In this document: piece by piece, positions 28,240 to 39,333 of the stretch
Layout of the letters: each line of letters begins with the position of its first letter
Numbering within the stretch: position 1 is the first letter of the stretch
Assembly (NCBI RefSeq): GCF_001704275.1
Contig: NZ_CP011533.1
Location: 5,270,001-5,334,000 of the forward strand
Direction: 5' to 3'
Source: Streptomyces noursei ATCC 11455
Lineage (GTDB): Bacteria; Actinomycetota; Actinomycetes; Streptomycetales; Streptomycetaceae
DNA: 64,000 nucleotides
Position numbers and translations under genes: made by a program
The notes under the pieces: model-generated
The model's input: only the letters and a program-made list of their open reading frames with translations
Databases searched by the model: none
What the model was told of the DNA's origin: nothing

Positions 28240-28548
28240 GTGACGACCGCCAGTTCCAAGGTTGCCATCAAGCCGCTTGAGGACCGCATCGTGGTCCAGC
28301 CGCTCGACGCCGAGCAGACCACGGCCTCCGGCCTGGTCATTCCGGACACCGCGAAGGAGAAGCCCCAGGAGGGCGTCGTCCTGGCGATCGGTCCGGGTCG
28401 CTTCGAGGACGGCAAGCGCGTCGAGCTCGACGTCAAGGTCGGCGACGTCGTGCTCTACAGCAAGTACGGCGGCACCGAGGTGAAGTACAGCGGCGAGGAG
28501 TACCTCGTCCTCTCGGCTCGCGATGTGCTCGCGATCGTCGAGAAGTAA
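28240..28548 (+). CDS. groES: Co-chaperonin GroES
   Basis: A 102-residue heptameric lid of the GroEL chamber. It has the family segments [29 protein letters not shown] and [10 protein letters not shown]; the mobile loop is residues 20-37. The GTG start at 28240 follows GGGGGAGG. It is 135 nt before groEL1 with a hairpin between them, and is regulated by the tandem CIRCE elements. Confidence 0.97.
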   Translation: MTTASSKVAIKPLEDRIVVQPLDAEQTTASGLVIPDTAKEKPQEGVVLAIGPGRFEDGKRVELDVKVGDVVLYSKYGGTEVKYSGEEYLVLSARDVLAIVEK

Positions 28549-28569
28549 GTCACCCAGATTTGCCCTGAT

Positions 28570-28617
28570 CTGCGCCCCTGGTTCCCGCGTTCTCATCGAC
28601 CCGGGGCAGGGGCGCAG
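28570..28617 (+). other. Hairpin between groES and groEL1
   Basis: Perfect 11-bp arms CTGCGCCCCTG and CAGGGGCGCAG enclosing 26 nt. It could act as a partial terminator or processing site, giving extra groES-only mRNA. Confidence 0.55.
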
Positions 28618-28626
28618 TTCGTTTGA

Positions 28627-30309
<1,683 letters not shown>

Positions 30310-30350
30310 CCCCTGCGCAACCGCCGGCCGCATCCGCGCCGGCACCCCAC

Positions 30351-30385
30351 GAGGCCCGGCCCCGCACCCCAGCGGGCCGGGCCTC
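30351..30385. terminator. Terminator between groEL1 and dehydrogenase
   Basis: Perfect 12-bp arms GAGGCCCGGCCC and GGGCCGGGCCTC with an 11-nt loop between two convergent genes. Confidence 0.8.
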
Positions 30386-30403
30386 GCCCGTACCCGGAAC
30401 CCG

Positions 30404-31414
30404 TCAGGCCGAGTGCCCCAGCCCCTCCCGCCGCACCGGATCCGCGAACGGCAGCCCCCGCGCGTACCGCTCCACCTCGTCGAGGGCATGGTCGGCCATC
30501 CGCCGCAGCTCGGTGCCCATGGACCCGGCGACGTGCGGTGTGAGCAGCACGTTCGGCAGGTCGTACAACGGTGAGCCGGCGAGCGGGGTTTCGGGCTCGG
30601 TGACGTCGAGCACGGCCGAGATCCGCCCGCCGCGCAACTCCGCGACCAGCGCCGCCTCGTCCACCAGCGACCCGCGGGAGGTGTTGACGAGCGTCGCCCC
30701 GTCCGGCATCAGCGCCAACTCGCGGGCGCCGATCAGATGCCGGGTGGCGGCCACCTCCGGCGCGTGCACGCTGACCACGTCGCTGCGCGCGCACAACTCC
30801 GCCAACGCCACCGGCTCGGCCCCCAGCCGCCCCGCCTCCTGCTCGTCCACGTACGGGTCGTGGAGCAGCACCCGCAGGTCGAACGGGCGCAGCAGCGCAA
30901 GGACGCGGCGGCCGATCCGGGAGGCGCCGACGATGCCGACGGTGCGGCCGTGGTTGCCGGCGCCGTCCAGTTCGCCCAGCCAGTCGTGGGGCGCGCGCAG
31001 GGCGCGGTAGCGGTGGGCGGCGTGCAGCACGCGCTTGTTGGCGAACAGGATCGCGGCCAGCGTGTACTCGGCGACCGGCTGCGCATTGACCGCGGCGGCC
31101 GAGCTGACGGCGACGCCCCGGTCCCAACAGGCGTCGGTGACGAGCTGCTTGACGGACCCGGCCGCATGCACGACGGCCCGCAGCCGGGGCGCCGCCGCGA
31201 GCACCTCCGCGGTCAGCGGCGGGGCGCCCCAGCAGGTGAGCAGCACCTCGGCCTCGGCGAGGGCGGCGGCCACCGCGGGCCCCGGCGCGGCCAACTCGTG
31301 GGCGACGAGCCGGCAGTCCGTCCGGGCCAGCCGTTCGAGCCGGACCCGCTGCGGCTCCCCGAACAACCGCTCGGCGATACCCGGCCCCATGGCCAGAAGC
31401 AGTGCTGGGCGCAT
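30404..31414 (-). CDS. D-isomer 2-hydroxyacid dehydrogenase
   Basis: A 336-residue NAD-dependent oxidoreductase. The nucleotide-binding loop is VGIVGASRIGRRVLALL near residue 158. The catalytic set is present: Arg in VNTSRGSLVDEAAL, Glu in DVTEPETPL, and His in LTPHVAGS. The substrate-binding half at the N-terminus is less typical (LTCWGAPPLTAEVLA), so the substrate is not evident; glyoxylate, hydroxypyruvate and phosphoglycerate are family possibilities. It is transcribed towards groEL1 and away from the SDR gene. Confidence 0.85.
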   Translation of the reverse strand: MRPALLLAMGPGIAERLFGEPQRVRLERLARTDCRLVAHELAAPGPAVAAALAEAEVLLTCWGAPPLTAEVLAAAPRLRAVVHAAGSVKQLVTDACWDRGVAVSSAAAVNAQPVAEYTLAAILFANKRVLHAAHRYRALRAPHDWLGELDGAGNHGRTVGIVGASRIGRRVLALLRPFDLRVLLHDPYVDEQEAGRLGAEPVALAELCARSDVVSVHAPEVAATRHLIGARELALMPDGATLVNTSRGSLVDEAALVAELRGGRISAVLDVTEPETPLAGSPLYDLPNVLLTPHVAGSMGTELRRMADHALDEVERYARGLPFADPVRREGLGHSA

Positions 31415-31529
31415 CTCTCGACTCCTCCTGCGTCGCGGCGGGGCGGACGCTCGGCTTCCGCCGCCCCTGGCGGTCGGTGCCTACCCGCCGGCGGCCCCGA
31501 CCGTTCACGGCCCGCCGCCGCGGACCGAC

Positions 31530-31565
31530 GGAAGCCAAACGCCACCCCGGCCGCAACGTGGGAAG
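31530..31565 (+). other. Second copy of composite promoter motif
   Basis: GGAA-N4-AACGCCACCC, six bases, CAACGTGGGAAG, closely matching the sequence before alr at 17861-17896 with identical internal spacing. It ends 27 nt before the SDR start codon. See the corresponding finding. Confidence 0.5.
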
Positions 31566-31591
31566 CGCCGGCCCCCCGCTACCGTTCCGGT

Positions 31592-32365
31592 ATGACGACT
31601 GCATTGATCACAGGAGCAACGGCCGGCATCGGCGCCGCATTCGCCCGCCGACTCGCGAGCGACGGGCACAGCGTGGTGCTGGTGGCCCGCGATGAGAAGC
31701 GGCTCCGGGAGCAGGCCACCGAACTGCACGACCGGCACGGGATCGAGGCGGAGGTGCTCAGCGCCGACCTGGCGACGGAGGACGGCATCGCCGCCGTCGA
31801 GGCGCGCCTGGCCGACACCAGGCGCCCGGTGGACCTGCTGGTCAACAACGCCGGCTTCGGCAACAAGGGCGAGTATCTCGAGGTCACGATGGCCGACGAG
31901 TTGACGATGCTGAAGGTGCACTGCGAGGCGGTGCTGCGGCTGACCACGGCCGGGGTGCGCGGGATGCGCGAGCGCCGGCGCGGCGCCGTGGTCAATGTGG
32001 CGTCGGTCGCGGCGTTCGTCCCGCGCGGCACGTACGGCGCGAGCAAGGCGTGGGTCGTGCAGTTCACCCAGGGTGCGGCGCGCGACCTGGCGGGCAGCGG
32101 GGTGCGTCTGATGGCGCTGTGCCCGGGCTTCGTGCGGACCGAGTTCCACCAGCGGGCCGGGATGGGCACGGACAACATCCCGGGCTGGATGTGGCTGGAC
32201 GCGGACAAGCTCGTGGACGCGGCCATGAAGGACCTGGCGCGCGGCAAGTCGCTGTCCGTTCCGGACCCGCGCTACAAGGCCCTGATGGGCGTCGTGAAGC
32301 TGGCGCCGCGCGGTGTGCTGGGCGGCCTGACCTCGCGCACCGGTCGGAAGTACGGCCCGAAGTAG
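31592..32365 (+). CDS. Short-chain dehydrogenase/reductase
   Basis: A 257-residue oxidoreductase of the classical SDR type. It has the cofactor loop TGATAGIGAAFARRL (residues 7-21), NNAG at about 86-89, and the catalytic YGASK (Tyr and Lys) near residue 149. R41 region (VARDEKRL) suggests NADP preference. Its C-terminal part (MWLDADKLVDAAMKDL, PRYKALMGVVKLAPR) resembles DltE/YqjQ-like SDRs acting on lipids or fatty acyl groups, but the substrate cannot be inferred. It has its own promoter region with the repeated motif. Confidence 0.85.
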   Translation: MTTALITGATAGIGAAFARRLASDGHSVVLVARDEKRLREQATELHDRHGIEAEVLSADLATEDGIAAVEARLADTRRPVDLLVNNAGFGNKGEYLEVTMADELTMLKVHCEAVLRLTTAGVRGMRERRRGAVVNVASVAAFVPRGTYGASKAWVVQFTQGAARDLAGSGVRLMALCPGFVRTEFHQRAGMGTDNIPGWMWLDADKLVDAAMKDLARGKSLSVPDPRYKALMGVVKLAPRGVLGGLTSRTGRKYGPK

Positions 32366-32477
32366 GGCCGGGACCGACCGCGCGGTTCGAGGGGCATCGC
32401 CGCGCCGGGCGGCACGTGCCCTCCGGCGTGGGCGGGCCGGTGCGGCGCCGGGGCCCGGTCGCCCGGGCCCCGTGGGG

Positions 32478-33149
32478 TCAGTTCGCGGTCCGCGCCGCGT
32501 ACTTCGTCGCCGTCGCCCGGGCCTCTTCGTGCAGGGCGTCGCCCGCCGCCAGCAGTCGCGGCAGCAGTTCGCGCCGGGTGGTGAGGGCACGGAACATCAG
32601 CGCGACGGTGACGTCGTGGTCGGGCCGGTGCTCGACCGTCACGGTGTCGCCGGCGCGGATCTCGCCGGCCTCCAGGACCCGCAGGTACGCACCGGGCACC
32701 GCCGCCTGGGTGAACCGCTTGATCCAGCCGCGTTCGTCCAGCCAGCCCTGGAACGTCCGGCAGGGGATCCGCGGCGAGGTGACCTCCAGCAGCACCTCCT
32801 GGCCGATGCGCCAGCGTTCGCCGATCCGGGCGTCGGTGACGTCCAGGCCGGCGGTGGTGAGGTTCTCGCCGAAGACGCCGTTGGCCAGCTCGCGGTCCAG
32901 TTGCCGCTGCCAGTCGTCGAGGTCCTCGCGGGCGTAGGCGTAGACGGCCTGGTCGTCACCGCCGTGGTGGCGCAGGTCGACCACCGCGTCGCCCGCGAGG
33001 CCGCTGCCGGCGGTGCCCTTGGGGCCGGGGGCGGCCACCGTCACGGGCCCGTCCACCGGACGCTTGTCGATGCCCGTTCCGCCCTCGGCGGAGCTGTGGG
33101 CGGAGGGGGTGGCACGCCCGATGTTCACGGTCAGCAACGTCGCATTCAT
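32478..33149 (-). CDS. MOSC domain protein
   Basis: A 223-residue protein of the MOSC (molybdenum cofactor sulfurase C-terminal) family, related to YiiM. It has LAGDAVVDLRHHGGDDQAVYAY, FGENLTTAGLDV, and the conserved Cys in SPRIPCRTFQGWL. YiiM-type MOSC proteins use Moco to reduce N-hydroxylated compounds; whether this one does is inferred from the family. The start at 33149 is preferred (an upstream in-frame start at 33167 is possible). It is divergent from a LysR regulator 78 nt away, which probably controls it. Confidence 0.85.
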   Translation of the reverse strand: MNATLLTVNIGRATPSAHSSAEGGTGIDKRPVDGPVTVAAPGPKGTAGSGLAGDAVVDLRHHGGDDQAVYAYAREDLDDWQRQLDRELANGVFGENLTTAGLDVTDARIGERWRIGQEVLLEVTSPRIPCRTFQGWLDERGWIKRFTQAAVPGAYLRVLEAGEIRAGDTVTVEHRPDHDVTVALMFRALTTRRELLPRLLAAGDALHEEARATATKYAARTAN

Positions 33150-33227
33150 GTGCGCACAGTAGGACATCCGGCAAAAGCCTTCAGGCTATTTTTCACGTTC
33201 TGTCCAAGAATCGCTTATGCTCGAAGG

Positions 33228-34139
33228 GTGATCGAAGCCCGTCATCTCCGCGTGCTGCGCGCCGTCGCCCGGACCGGTTCCTTCTCCGCCGCCGCGCGGG
33301 AGTTGGGCTGCACCCAGCCCGCGGTCAGCCAGCAGATGAAGGCCCTGGAGCAGTCCGCCGGCACCCCGCTGCTGGTGCGCACCGGGCGCGAGATGCGGCT
33401 GACGCAGGCCGGTGAGGCGCTGGTCCGGCACGCGGCCGGCATCCTGGCGGGGCTCAGCGCGGCCGAGGACGAGGTCGCGGCCATCGCGGGGCTGCGCTCG
33501 GGGCGGGTGCGGCTGGTGTCGTTCCCGTCGGGCAGCTCGACGCTGGTGCCGACGGCGCTGGCCAGGATGCGGGCCGCGCACCCGGGGGTCCGGGTGTCGC
33601 TGGACGAGGCCGAGCCGCCGCGCTCGATCGAGCTGCTGCGCAACGGCGAGTGCGAGATCGCGCTGGCGTTCCGCTATCCCGAGGTGCCCGGCGCGGACCC
33701 GTCCGCCGGGGTGGAGTGGGAGGACCTGGTGGTCCGCCCGGTGCTGTCGGACCGGCTGGTCGGGCTGGTGCCGGACGGCCACCGGCTGGCGAAGGCCGGT
33801 GCCGCGTGCTTCGCGGACCTGGCCCACGAGCCGTGGATCGCGGGCTGCCCGCGCTGCCGCACGCATCTGGTCGAGGTGTGCGAGCGCGCCGGGTTCACCC
33901 CGCGCATCGACTTCGCCACCGACGACTATCCGGCGGTGATCGGGCTGGTCGGGGCGGGGCTGGGGGTCGCGGCGCTGCCCGAGCTGACGCTGGAGTCGGT
34001 GCGCCCCAAGGGGGCGTCGACGGTGCGGATGGAGCCTCCGGTGCACCGCGAGATCGTCGCGCTCACGCTGCCGGACCTGGCGCACGTGCCCGCGGTCGGG
34101 GCGATGCTGGATCAGCTGGCGGACGCCGCGGGGCGCTGA
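33228..34139 (+). CDS. LysR-family transcriptional regulator
   Basis: A 303-residue regulator. The N-terminal winged helix-turn-helix (residues 1-60) reads RHLRVLRAVARTGSFSAAAR and TQPAVSQQMKALE. A periplasmic-binding-like effector domain follows from about residue 90 to 290 (GRVRLVSFPSGSS, GLGVAALPEL). GTG 33228 is the start, preceded by CGAAGG. The 78-bp divergent region with the MOSC gene likely contains its binding site. No effector can be deduced. Confidence 0.9.
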   Translation: MIEARHLRVLRAVARTGSFSAAARELGCTQPAVSQQMKALEQSAGTPLLVRTGREMRLTQAGEALVRHAAGILAGLSAAEDEVAAIAGLRSGRVRLVSFPSGSSTLVPTALARMRAAHPGVRVSLDEAEPPRSIELLRNGECEIALAFRYPEVPGADPSAGVEWEDLVVRPVLSDRLVGLVPDGHRLAKAGAACFADLAHEPWIAGCPRCRTHLVEVCERAGFTPRIDFATDDYPAVIGLVGAGLGVAALPELTLESVRPKGASTVRMEPPVHREIVALTLPDLAHVPAVGAMLDQLADAAGR

Positions 34140-34207
34140 CCGCCGCGGGCGGTGTCGCCCGCGCATTGTGCAGGAACGTTTCTTCGAATGGTGTGGGGCG
34201 CTGTCGG

Positions 34208-34540
34208 TCAGGCGCCCGGCATGGTCGCGTGTCGGGGCAGCGAGCTGGCCGGGACCATCCGGTGCCGGGCCCGTCCCATGAGCTCCTCGCGTTCGTCCTC
34301 CGTGAGGCCGCCCCAGACGCCGTAGGGCTCGCGGACGGCCAGCGCATGTGCCGCGCACTGGGCCCGCACGGGGCAGCGCATGCAGACCTCCTTCGCCGAT
34401 GCCTCCCGCGCGCTGCGGGCCGCCCCCCGCTCGCCCTCGGGATGGAAGAAGAGCGAGCTGTCCACGCCGCGGCAGGCGGCCAGCAGCTGCCAGTCCCAGA
34501 GGTCTGCGTTCGGGCCCGGGAGGCGGGAGAAATCTGCCAT
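34208..34540 (-). CDS. whiD: WhiB-like iron-sulfur protein WhiD
   Basis: A 110-residue Wbl-family protein required in Streptomyces for late sporulation and spore septation/maturation. The [4Fe-4S] ligands are C23, C53, C56 and C62, the positions known for S. coelicolor WhiD. The turn motif GVWGGLTEDERE and the basic segment MGRARHRM follow. The N-terminus MADFSRLPGPNADLWDWQLL is the WhiD form. It works with the principal sigma factor HrdB region 4 in characterised species. Convergent with the LysR gene and divergent from bldM, the conserved Streptomyces order. Confidence 0.95.
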   Translation of the reverse strand: MADFSRLPGPNADLWDWQLLAACRGVDSSLFFHPEGERGAARSAREASAKEVCMRCPVRAQCAAHALAVREPYGVWGGLTEDEREELMGRARHRMVPASSLPRHATMPGA

Positions 34541-34588
34541 TGCTTGTCCCCTCGGAGGCGATGCGTATCGGGCTCGGTGCTCACGACG

Positions 34589-34615
34589 TTACATCTACTG
34601 TCGAAGTAGATGTAA
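34589..34615 (-). promoter_or_regulatory. 11-bp inverted repeat upstream of whiD
   Basis: TTACATCTACT, five bases (GTCGA), AGTAGATGTAA: perfect 11-bp arms, AT-rich in an otherwise GC-rich setting, 49 nt upstream of the whiD start codon. It could be an operator for a dimeric regulator or a hairpin in the leader RNA. The rest of the whiD-bldM gap (382 bp) holds the bldM promoter and no gene. Confidence 0.6.
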
Positions 34616-34768
34616 ATATGACTCATTGCGAATCTAGCCGCAGTCAACGCGAAAATGGAAGAAACAGAGCCAAATAGGGCATAGGGTGCACGCGCGGATG
34701 CCGGCAGCTCAGTGAGTCGTCTGCGTATCCGGCTCCTCACGGAGCGTGCTGAACTCGGTCGCCGAAGC

Positions 34769-34796
34769 CGTAACTCTTTCGAGTGACCGTCGTTGA
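34769..34796 (+). promoter_or_regulatory. Sigma-BldN-type promoter of bldM
   Basis: CGTAAC, exactly 16 bases, CGTTGA. This matches the published sigma-BldN consensus at all twelve positions. In S. coelicolor one bldM promoter depends on sigma-BldN. The distance to the bldM start is 126 nt. Confidence 0.88.
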
Positions 34797-34922
34797 GTGT
34801 GCGGAGGTGGTTGGCAGAGGTAGTCCTCGGGCAGGTGTCCGAGGGGTTCGCCAACCGCCCAGGTGACGATACGTACCAGCCTGGAGGCTCAAGGTGACGC
34901 GCATCAGCTGCGGAGGGCGGAC

Positions 34923-35534
34923 ATGACTTCCGTCCTCGTCTGCGACGACTCCCCGCTTGCCCGAGAGGCGCTCCGTCGGGCGGTTGCAACCGTGCCCGGC
35001 GTCGAGCGCGTGACCACCGCGGCCAATGGCGAGGAGGTCCTCCGCCGTTGGGGGGCCGACCGCTCGGACCTGATTCTGATGGACGTACGGATGCCCGGCC
35101 TCGGCGGTGTCGAGACCGTGCGCCGACTGCTGTCCGCCGACCCCGGTGCCCGGATCATCATGCTCACGGTGGCCGAGGATCTGGACGGGGTCGCGCTGGC
35201 GGTCGCCGCCGGCGCCCGCGGCTATCTGCACAAGGACGCCTCGCGCGCCGAGCTGCGCGCGACGGTGACCCAGGCCCTGGCCGACCCGACGTGGCGGCTC
35301 GCCCCGCGCCGGCTGCGGTCGGCCGAGATGGGCGCCGCGCCGACGCTCACCGCCCGCGAGATCCAGGTGCTGGAGGGCATGAGCCACGGCCGCTCCAACG
35401 CCGAGATCGGGCGTGAGCTGTTTCTCTCCGAGGACACCGTCAAGACGCACGCGCGGCGGCTTTTCAAGAAGCTCGGCGCCTCCGACCGGGCCCATGCGGT
35501 GGCACTCGGTTTCCGCTGGGGCCTGGTCCGCTGA
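34923..35534 (+). CDS. bldM: Response regulator BldM
   Basis: A 203-residue orphan response regulator needed for aerial mycelium formation. The receiver domain (about residues 1-120) has D8-D9, D54 in LILMDVRMPG and K in GYLHKDAS. The LuxR-type helix-turn-helix (about 140-200) reads LTAREIQVLEGMSHGRSNAE and SEDTVKTHARRL. It appears identical or nearly so to the S. coelicolor protein in remembered segments. In that species BldM works without phosphorylation, as a homodimer or a heterodimer with WhiI. ATG 34923 follows GGAGGGCGGAC; an upstream in-frame ATG at 34863 is not needed. No cognate kinase is adjacent. Confidence 0.96.
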   Translation: MTSVLVCDDSPLAREALRRAVATVPGVERVTTAANGEEVLRRWGADRSDLILMDVRMPGLGGVETVRRLLSADPGARIIMLTVAEDLDGVALAVAAGARGYLHKDASRAELRATVTQALADPTWRLAPRRLRSAEMGAAPTLTAREIQVLEGMSHGRSNAEIGRELFLSEDTVKTHARRLFKKLGASDRAHAVALGFRWGLVR

Positions 35535-35571
35535 ACCGTCGTGACGTGCAGCGATGCGGGGGAATGAAGAT

Positions 35572-35597
35572 CCCCGCCCGCCCTCTGGCGGGCGGGG
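35572..35597 (+). terminator. Terminator after bldM
   Basis: Perfect 11-bp arms CCCCGCCCGCC and GGCGGGCGGGG with a CTCT loop, 38 nt after the bldM stop. Confidence 0.75.
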
Positions 35598-35813
35598 CGA
35601 CATGGCGCCCCGCCCGCTGCCCGGTGCCACGGCGGCCCGATTCCCCGCGCGGTGCCGCATGCTTGAGGCATGGAGTTCCTCGGGGACGGGCCGGTCGGGC
35701 AGGAGGGGAGGGCGCACGAGATGACAGCCGGCGCACCTGCCGCGCATAACGCTTCAGTGCACAAGTGTGGACCTGATGCCGCGGATCGTTCGGCGTCAAG
35801 GCACCATGGACCG

Positions 35814-36389
35814 ATGCGCGATGACGAGAAGCAGGAGATCGGCGCTCTCGTCGCACGCGCCGTCGAAGGGGACCGGCAGGCCACCCACGATCTGCTGGCC
35901 CACGTCCACCCCCTCGCCCTGCGCTACTGCCGCACCCGGCTCTCCCGGCTGCCCGGCGACGCCCGGCACTTCGTCGAGGATCTGGCGCAGGAGGTCTGTG
36001 TCGCGGTGCTGTGCGCGCTGCCGCGCTACCGCGACACCGGGAAGCCCTTCGAGGCGTTCGTCTTCGCCATCGCCGGCCACAAGGTCGCCGATCTTCAGCG
36101 GGCCGCGATGCGGCATCCGGGCAGTACGGCCGTGCCGTCGGACGAGATGCCCGAGCAGCCGGACGATTCGCTGGGTCCCGAGGAGCGGGCGCTGCTGAGC
36201 AGCGACGCGGAGTGGGCCAAGAAGCTGCTGGCCAATCTGCCGGAGAACCAGCGGGAGCTGGTCCTGCTGCGGGTGGCGGTGGGGCTGACGGCCGAGGAGA
36301 CCGGGCAGATGCTGGGCATGTCGCCCGGTGCGGTGCGGGTCGCCCAGCACCGTGCCCTGAGCAGGCTGCGGGCGCTGGCCGAGCAGTAG
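35814..36389 (+). CDS. SigD/ShbA-type ECF sigma factor
   Basis: A 191-residue group IV sigma factor. Sigma region 2 spans about residues 10-90 ([58 protein letters not shown]) and region 4 about 130-190 ([36 protein letters not shown]). Its position beside guaB and bldM matches the actinobacterial sigD, which in S. griseus is ShbA, the factor that transcribes hrdB. ATG 35814 is preferred because codons further upstream have low third-position GC. However, an in-frame ATG at 35721 has a strong Shine-Dalgarno (AGGAGGGGAGG), which would add 31 residues. No anti-sigma gene is adjacent. Confidence 0.88.
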   Translation: MRDDEKQEIGALVARAVEGDRQATHDLLAHVHPLALRYCRTRLSRLPGDARHFVEDLAQEVCVAVLCALPRYRDTGKPFEAFVFAIAGHKVADLQRAAMRHPGSTAVPSDEMPEQPDDSLGPEERALLSSDAEWAKKLLANLPENQRELVLLRVAVGLTAEETGQMLGMSPGAVRVAQHRALSRLRALAEQ

Positions 36390-36533
36390 CCCCCGAAGAG
36401 CGCGGAGTTCGATGGAACGCCGCCCCGCTCGTCCGCGGCGCGAAGTCACCGTAGGAAAGTACGAGTGACGAGGCCCTCATTGCTCGTGGAATGGGACACC
36501 GTACAAGGCCGTTAGCATGGGAGTCCGCGCTGA

Positions 36534-38060
<1,527 letters not shown>

Positions 38061-38102
38061 CGGTCTCCTCGACGCCGGCTTCGCCGAGTGGCGGCCGGAT
38101 GC

Positions 38103-38136
38103 GCCCCCAGTCTTCCCCGTCGGGGATACTGGGGGC
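38103..38136 (+). terminator. Hairpin between guaB and guaB3
   Basis: GCCCCCAGT pairs with ACTGGGGGC, enclosing an inner CCCC/GGGG stem. It lies 43 nt after guaB and 24 nt before guaB3 and may be a terminator or an attenuator in the guaB3 leader. Confidence 0.65.
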
Positions 38137-38159
38137 GTATCCGTAGGAAGGCAGAACCA

Positions 38160-39275
38160 GTGACTGAGATCGAGATCGGGCGCGGCAAGCGCGGCCGCCG
38201 GGCATACGCGTTCGACGACATCGCCGTGGTACCCAGTCGGCGCACCCGCGACCCGAAGGAGGTCTCGATCGCCTGGCAGATCGACGCCTACCGCTTCGAG
38301 CTGCCGTTCCTGGCGGCCCCGATGGACTCGGTGGTCTCCCCGCAGACCGCGATCCGCATCGGTGAGCTGGGCGGCCTCGGCGTGCTCAACCTCGAAGGGC
38401 TGTGGACCCGCTACGAGGACCCCGAGCCGCTGCTGGCGGAGATCGCGGAGCTGGACGGCGCCACCGCCACCAAGCGGCTCCAGGAGATCTACGCCGCGCC
38501 GATCAAGGAAGAGCTGATCGGGCAGCGCATCAAGGAGGTGCGCGAGGCCGGTGTGGTCACCGCCGCCGCGCTCTCCCCGCAGCGCACCGCGCAGTTCTCC
38601 AAGGCGGTCGTGGACGCGGGCGTGGACATCTTCGTGATCCGCGGGACGACGGTCTCCGCCGAGCACGTCTCCAGCGCCGCCGAGCCGCTGAACCTCAAGC
38701 AGTTCATCTACGAGCTGGACGTGCCGGTGATCGTCGGCGGTTGCGCGACGTACACCGCGGCGCTGCACCTGATGCGGACCGGCGCGGCGGGCGTGCTGGT
38801 CGGCTTCGGCGGCGGGGCGGCGCACACCACCCGCAACGTCCTGGGCATCCAGGTGCCGATGGCGACCGCGGTGGCCGATGTCGCCGCCGCCCGTCGGGAC
38901 TACATGGACGAGTCCGGTGGCCGGTACGTGCACGTGATCGCCGACGGTGGCGTGGGCTACTCCGGCGACCTGCCCAAGGCGATCGCCTGCGGCGCGGACG
39001 CGGTGATGATGGGCTCGCCGCTGGCGCGGGCGACGGACGCGCCGGGCCGCGGCCACCACTGGGGCATGGAGGCGGTCCACGAGGACGTGCCGCGCGGCAA
39101 GCGGGTCGACCTCGGTGCGGTCGGCACGACGGAGGAGATCCTGTGCGGTCCGTCGACGACGCCGGACGGGACGATGAACTTCTTCGGTGCGCTGCGGCGG
39201 GCGATGGCCACCACGGGCTACTCCGAGCTGAAGGAGTTCCAGCGGGTCGAGGTGACGGTCGCGCCGCGGCGGTAG
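38160..39275 (+). CDS. guaB3: GuaB3, IMP dehydrogenase-related
   Basis: A 371-residue TIM-barrel protein of the IMPDH/GMP reductase superfamily without CBS domains. It has FDDIAVVPSRRTRDPKEVS, FLAAPMDSVVSPQTAI, and ADGGVGYSGDLPKAIACGAD. The segment equivalent to the catalytic CTT loop reads GGGAAHTTRN, with His (residue 222) in place of the nucleophilic Cys. The flap residues are also divergent (RGKRVDLGAVGTTEEILCG). It is the conserved actinobacterial GuaB3, also next to guaB2 in mycobacteria; its activity is not settled. GTG 38160 is the start. Confidence 0.92.
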   Translation: MTEIEIGRGKRGRRAYAFDDIAVVPSRRTRDPKEVSIAWQIDAYRFELPFLAAPMDSVVSPQTAIRIGELGGLGVLNLEGLWTRYEDPEPLLAEIAELDGATATKRLQEIYAAPIKEELIGQRIKEVREAGVVTAAALSPQRTAQFSKAVVDAGVDIFVIRGTTVSAEHVSSAAEPLNLKQFIYELDVPVIVGGCATYTAALHLMRTGAAGVLVGFGGGAAHTTRNVLGIQVPMATAVADVAAARRDYMDESGGRYVHVIADGGVGYSGDLPKAIACGADAVMMGSPLARATDAPGRGHHWGMEAVHEDVPRGKRVDLGAVGTTEEILCGPSTTPDGTMNFFGALRRAMATTGYSELKEFQRVEVTVAPRR

Positions 39276-39294
39276 GCCCCGTCTGAGGAAGTGT

Positions 39295-39328
39295 GAAGCC
39301 CGGCTGCGCGTTGGCGCGGCCGGGCTTC
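39295..39328. terminator. Bidirectional terminator after guaB3
   Basis: GAAGCCCGGC pairs with GCCGGGCTTC around an inner CGCG stem, in the 58-bp gap between convergent genes. Confidence 0.85.
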
Positions 39329-39333
39329 TCGCG

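Noticed and set aside
35721..35813. Longer start for the SigD-like sigma factor at 35721
   Set aside because: Good Shine-Dalgarno, but about half of the codons in this stretch end in A or T, unlike the gene itself; kept as an alternative only.
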